Origin: Ridgeia piscesae
Taxonomy: Eukaryota; Annelida; Polychaeta; Sabellida; Siboglinidae
DNA: 64,000 nt
Assembly: GCA_025642075.2 (NCBI GenBank)
Contig: JAODUO010000867.1
Coordinates: forward strand, 227,501-291,500
Direction: 5' to 3'
In this document: one piece after another, positions 59,294-64,000 of the stretch
How positions within the stretch are numbered: the stretch's first letter is position 1
Layout: the number at the start of each line of letters is the position of its first letter
The notes under the pieces: generated by a model
Told to the model about the DNA's origin: nothing
Databases searched by the model: none
What the model saw: only the letters and a program-made list of their open reading frames with translations
Position numbers and translations under genes: made by a program

Positions 59294-61252
59294 ATGATGC
59301 CGAAACACTGCGTGGCGTTTGGTTGCACTAACCACAATTTAAAACTAGGGACGAAAATTTCATACCATGAATTTCCGCGCGATGCAGACCGTAAGCAACG
59401 TGAAGCTACAGAATATTGACAGCAGCAACTGGGAGCCATCAAAACATTCAGTGTTGTGCGGGGAGCACTTCGTTACTGGTTAGTAGTGTAAAATGATACC
59501 CATGCATTATAGAAACGATTTCATATGTACATCATATTCGTATATAATTCACTGTCATTATTATTATGCCAGGTGAAATAAATTGCAGTCATGGGTTTAA
59601 ATAAGGCTCAAAGAGTGTCTATATACTATACAACCTGACCAGACTTGTCTACTAGACTCAGAGGGAAAGGACTGCTTTTTTGGCCACCTGCACAGCTTCT
59701 TACCTCACCTAGCCTAGTCTAGTCCCTGGCTGTCAACCATCTGCTAATCACGATACTTACCAAATCTACTTAACAGAAAGCATACTATTTTGTTTATTTA
59801 ACTGTTGAAACAGTTTTGTGTCCAAGACTAATTGACATGTAATGTGAACTACAATCACTGGATTGCAGTAACTAAACAACTAACATATGTTTTAGGAAAA
59901 CCAAGCTCACTGCCTGCACATCCTGACTATGTGCCCAGTCAGTTTGCCCATTTGCAAGGTTGCTCGTTTGAAAAGGGAAAGAAACGAATGCAACACTTCA
60001 ACAGTGCTACCAAGAGGGCAAAGTTGTTCACTGAAAAACAGGGAGACATATCGGCGGAAGTCAAAGGCGATTTGGAAATGTCAGGAATCATGGAGTTAGA
60101 CAACACTACTGATGCAGGGTTGACTCTGCCACAACCGGACTGTCCTGCTCCTTCTCATGATGCACCTTTATCACCCCTGCCAGATACAACACCACTGCTG
60201 GCTTCGACCCCTCTGTCTGGATTGCGCAAACCACTTGAGAGCAGTGAACGCATGATGAAGTTGACAATCTGCGTAATGAAAAGGAAGACATTACTGCTGA
60301 CTGTAATAAGCTGCTAGCCTCTCAGTTGAAGTCAGGTGTCATTAAGGGTAACGATGAAAGGTCAACATTTTACACAGGATTGTCTTGGGAAGTGTTTTTA
60401 AAACTGTCTCTCTTTCTTTCGACTATTGTTAACACTTCTGCAAAATGTGCTATACCATCTTCAGAACAATTATTTCTCACTCTGGTAAAGCTACGTCTAA
60501 ACCTTCCATTTGAACTTATTTCTCATCAAGCTGGTGTGGATGTCACAACTGTTTCTAGATGTTTCTGGAAAACAATTGATTTACTTTATGCAAAGATTGG
60601 TTTTATGGTAAGATGACCAGAGAGGGAGACACTTAAGCAAACTCTATCTGCAGTCTTTAAATTACACTTCCCGAGGTTAACTGGTATTATGGACTGTTTT
60701 GAAATTTTTATTGATCGCCCTAAAAATTTGAAAGCACGGGCACAGGTGTATTCTAACTATAAGAAACACAGCACTGTTAAAGTGTTCATTGTGTGCAGCT
60801 CAGTAGGTGCTGTGACTTATCTGTCAACTGCTTGGGGCGGTCGAGCATCAGATGTTGAAATGGTGCGTGCATCAGACTTTATTTCCTCCAAATATCACCA
60901 ACCACACGATCAATTACTTGCAGACCGTGGCTTCACTATGGTAGAAGAATTTGTTGTAACATGTGGAGCAGAATTATTAATTCCAAGTTTTACAAAGGGT
61001 AAAAAACAGCTGTCACCTAAAGAAGTAGAAATCTCCCACAACATATCGACCATCAGAATTCATATTGAACGAGATATTTGCCTTTTAAAAAATCAATTTA
61101 CAATTCTGCAAGGTCCACTATCCATTAATTTAACAAAATCTCAGAAAGACGAAACAAACCAATACAACCTTGCAGCCATTGACAAGTTAGTACATGTGTG
61201 CGCTGCACTAATAAATATGACGGATGGAATTGTCTATAATGACAAGTCATGA
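59294..61252 (+). pseudogene. ISL2EU-type transposase (THAP, HTH, DDE), broken
   Basis: Exon 1 (59294-59478) gives a THAP start MMPKHCVAFGCTNHN and YHEFPRDADRKQ, then slips frame at about 59395 into NIDSSNWEPSKHSVLCGEHF. It splices (GTTAGT...TTTTAG) to 59896, restoring FVTGKPSSLPAHPDYVPS. A second slip is near 60255, and a TGA stands at 60614-60616. The DDE nuclease follows: IMDCFEIFIDRPKN, DQLLADRGFTMVEEF and IRIHIERDICLLK carry the expected D, D and E. The domain order matches ISL2EU transposases, which cut and paste the element. It is inactive as it stands. Confidence 0.75.
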
Positions 61253-61420
61253 ACATTACGTGAGGTCACAATGCAAACTGCATATCTGTACTTTTATTTA
61301 AAAACATGAAAAATGAAAGCTGCCTCAATCATGCATGTGATTGTTCTATGTCTTCCTACACAGCGGACAAAACCAACTGCCTTTGGGCACTCGATTCACA
61401 CCCACACAAGTGAAGTGAAA

Positions 61421-63260
61421 CTACTCGCCATGGGGGCAGTTATGTGTATCACACCCAACCATGTCATCGTCCAAGTCATTGTCATTGGCAGGCATTTGAC
61501 AACTGCAATACAGTTTTTCTGACACTGTCTCAGTGACAGTAAGTGAATCAGGCTGCATGTTACGTGTCAGTAGTTCTGGCATCACACAGCGTTTGAAAAA
61601 TGCACGTAACCTTGGCACCATGTCCGACACAAAGGCATCATCACGTGGCACTCCCACCACAACACACACTACTGATGTCCACACAACAAAGTCACACATG
61701 AACAAATTATAAACATACATTTTCAATTGTGCCTGGGTGTAATAGGCATGTCCACGCTTTAGATTTAAATCCTTCCCCAAACAGAAAGAAGGATCTGCTG
61801 TCATAGTGTCCAGTGAACAGTTCCTGTGCTTGAAGGGACATTTCACTTCCACCACTCGGTCACTGTGGCAGTCACAGTGGGCCAACCCATCTGCTGATGC
61901 CCCAATGTATGGAAATTCTTTGCACAAACGAAGCCCGGTCTTGCCTACATTGAAACGTGTGTGTCCGCCGATGTTGCTATATGCAGTTAATGCATCGCAA
62001 CTCAGCAACAGTCACCGTGAGGGAGGTCAGTATTTCCTCGACCTCACAGTGGAGCTCAGTCGGGGTCATGCTGGCATAATCCAGCTTGTAAAGCGATGTG
62101 AGGTAACGTGGCAATTGCTCCAGTTCGGCTGTTGTCTTCCAGCAAAATGGATGGCAGTGTTCCGTGAAAAGGCTGAGGCCAACTGGCTGTCGTGAGCAGC
62201 TGGCGAGACTATCCAGCAACTGTTTTTTCTCTGGGTCAGTTGCAATGCTCGGGGTGGCATATCTGTTACGCTTGGTGGCAGATTTCTTGTAGAACTGGAT
62301 GCTGTGCACTGGAGCTGGTTTTACCTTCTTCACGAAGTCGTTGTTCCAGTAGCATGGCAACTCAGTACATGCACGGCTGGTGTACCCGAGATGTACCGCA
62401 GCTACCATCTTGAACAGCAGTGCTGCTACGTGTGAACACAATTCACCGAGTCTGAAACAGAACAACATAATAAATAAACACATATAAAGAAAACAATTTC
62501 ATTTTGAGTACCAAAATTAATTATTTGTCTGCTGTGATATAATTTTTTATATATTTATCACAACAGAGCAATAATTGAAATAATACGCATGGCAGAAGTA
62601 AACATTGTCCAAGAATAACTCTGAATAATTAAATACATTGATATATTTTAATCACGCTATAATAATACTGAAAATACGAATGTAACTGGATATACAATCA
62701 AAATGTCACCAACAATCTGACACATGTATGAGTTTAATACAAGCTCATGTTGATGGGTCATTCTGTTTCTAAATATTTTGAATTTTTGACAGATTTCATT
62801 GTCGGCATAATTTTGTAGAGATTTAGTGGGAGTACTTACCCAGCCATGCAATCACAGTGTGCTGCAGTCACAACCCTGTCCTTTTCGTGCAAACCAACCC
62901 AGTGGTGGTGCGGTGTGTCGTTGACCCGCTGGGATGGAATGACATCAGCCTTCAGAATGCAGTCAGGGCTGTCAGTGGGCTTGAAGTAACGCACTGTTTT
63001 GACCCAGCCAGACTCAAACTGGTTGTGTGCCTCGAGACTCCGTCGATTTCGCATACTTTCTCTCGTAAACACACCCTGTGTGTCTCGATCAAGTAGTATG
63101 CCACATCGGGCCATTCGATCCCCGGCCATTTCGTGGGATCGTCTATCCACGAACCTGCAGGGATCTTGTACGGGCAGGTTCCCGCAGACAGCGCTGTCAA
63201 TTTTGACGTGTAGCGCGTTCGGTCTGAATGACTCAGATTGTCCAAATATCCGTATGACAT
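61421..63260 (-). pseudogene. SWIM zinc finger / YqaJ nuclease protein of ISL2EU, broken
   Basis: Exon 1 (62840-63260) starts MSYGYLDNL, slips frame near 63080, and continues FTRESMRNRRSLEAH, SGWVKTVRYF and CDCMAG. It splices (GG|GTAAGT...TTTCAG) to exon 2 at 62451, giving LGELCSHVAALLFK, which completes a SWIM finger (CxC ... CxH). After a further slip near 61990 with apparent loss of sequence comes the YqaJ core: FPYIGASADGL, VVEVKCPF (D ... ExK), and QAQLKMYVYNLFMCDFVVW. A Cys-rich end (CSCQ, DDDMVGCDTHNC) resembles a PHD finger. YqaJ is a PD-(D/E)xK exonuclease fold. The second gene of ISL2EU elements is of this type. Confidence 0.75.
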
Positions 63261-63660
63261 AATGATCTAACTATACTAACTTCGAAACTTACAACAACTA
63301 ATATAACTAACCAAAATTAACGATAAATAACAGTAAAACAGGACTTTAGGTATGGATATTCAACGCACACAACACAACACCATTCACCGAGCTTTCACCG
63401 AGTAATGGCGGACTTCCCGTTGTTATGCCACGTGACTTGCGCTATGACGCGTCACGCAAGCTGAGAATTATATGTAATTTTGCTTATAAACCACACACAT
63501 TAATTTGTTTCTATTTTCCCCTGGTCATAATCACTAATTGAAGTGCAACTGTGCTTGTTTCATGTATGTAGATGAAATATTGAGGAAACTACAATTTTAT
63601 GAAATTTCAAACAAAATAAAAATTCCGACACTTTTCTGACAGATTTGATCTTGCCAATAA

Positions 63661-64000
63661 ATCTTTAGAATTGCTGTAATTTTTTCTTCTGATAATAGTA
63701 ATTAATTAAAATGATATGGTGCTGCCTTCAAGTACATAGATTAAATATTAATGAAACACAAGAATATTACTTTTTTCGATTATACTGATTTTGTTGTAAA
63801 CTATGATGAAGGCCAATACATACCTACATTTGTTATTCAATTAATATATAATGTATCATAATTTTGTTCAACAATGTTGTACAAATTACTATATTCTCAA
63901 AACTAAATACTAATTCATGTAAAACTGTCATCAAAGAATACCCCAGTAATGACATACAAAAGTTATAATTTTATAAACATTAATGATACATTTCCAGTTC
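63661..64000. other. AT-rich edge, no gene recognised
   Basis: May include a third weak copy of the transposon subterminal repeat near 63690-63770. Otherwise nothing is seen. Confidence 0.35.

Larger units (their letters stand above)
59025..63660. mobile_element. ISL2EU-like DNA transposon, decayed
   Basis: Two converging genes: a THAP/DDE transposase on plus (59294-61252) and a SWIM/YqaJ nuclease protein on minus (63260-61421). This pair is the known coding content of ISL2EU elements. Both genes carry frameshifts or stops. A roughly 110-bp non-coding stretch at about 59050-59165 (ttgtttcatgtat..a..tgaaatatt) recurs in the same orientation at about 63530-63645, and more weakly near 63690, suggesting subterminal repeats. 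Exact ends were not located. Confidence 0.7.

Overview
The window is animal nuclear DNA. Genes are broken into many short exons with GT...AG introns. Non-coding DNA is AT-rich and crowded with microsatellites, tRNA-derived SINE sequence, non-LTR retrotransposon fragments and DNA transposons. An ISL2EU-type transposon (THAP transposase plus SWIM/YqaJ protein), a SINE with a GCGCTATATAAA-type tail, and a TIR/tyrosine-pseudokinase gene fit an invertebrate, possibly a lophotrochozoan such as a mollusc. The species cannot be named from the sequence alone.

Layout. 1-5375 (minus): a TLC-domain membrane protein gene, first exon at 5194-5375 and a large second exon at 1-800 running off the left edge. 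5376-14003: intergenic DNA with GT/TA, CTGC, TCTG, AGCC and ACAT arrays and several fold-back elements. 14004-21154 (minus): a complete four-exon BOLA3 gene (117 aa) whose 5.1-kb third intron holds two hAT-like non-autonomous elements. 21155-24611: retrotransposon scraps and a 380-bp palindromic MITE. 24612-43034 (minus): a 20-exon gene that I assembled by splice phase. It encodes an N-terminal TIR domain, a Pro/Thr linker, a helical region and a tyrosine-kinase-like pseudokinase. After one in-frame TGA it continues through a linker into a second tyrosine pseudokinase and a tail rich in phosphotyrosine-type motifs. 43220-47458: about 115 copies of a 36-bp minisatellite directly upstream of that gene. 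47.5-58.9 kb: a decayed reverse transcriptase fragment, a 21-bp minisatellite, a SINE, long CA/TG arrays and one doubtful exon. About 59.0-63.7 kb: a decayed ISL2EU-like transposon with converging transposase (+) and YqaJ (-) genes.

The best candidate for an undescribed system is the TIR / double pseudokinase gene. Both kinase-like domains have lost the HRD aspartate and the DFG aspartate but keep the tyrosine-kinase fold signature. The tail carries YxxM, YxN and YxxP motifs. The inferred role is a cytosolic immune-type scaffold or docking protein rather than an enzyme. The exon model joins cleanly in phase over 20 exons (1578 codons including stop). The only fault is a TGA at 33207-33209, so the locus is either one gene with a lesion or recoding site, or two products.
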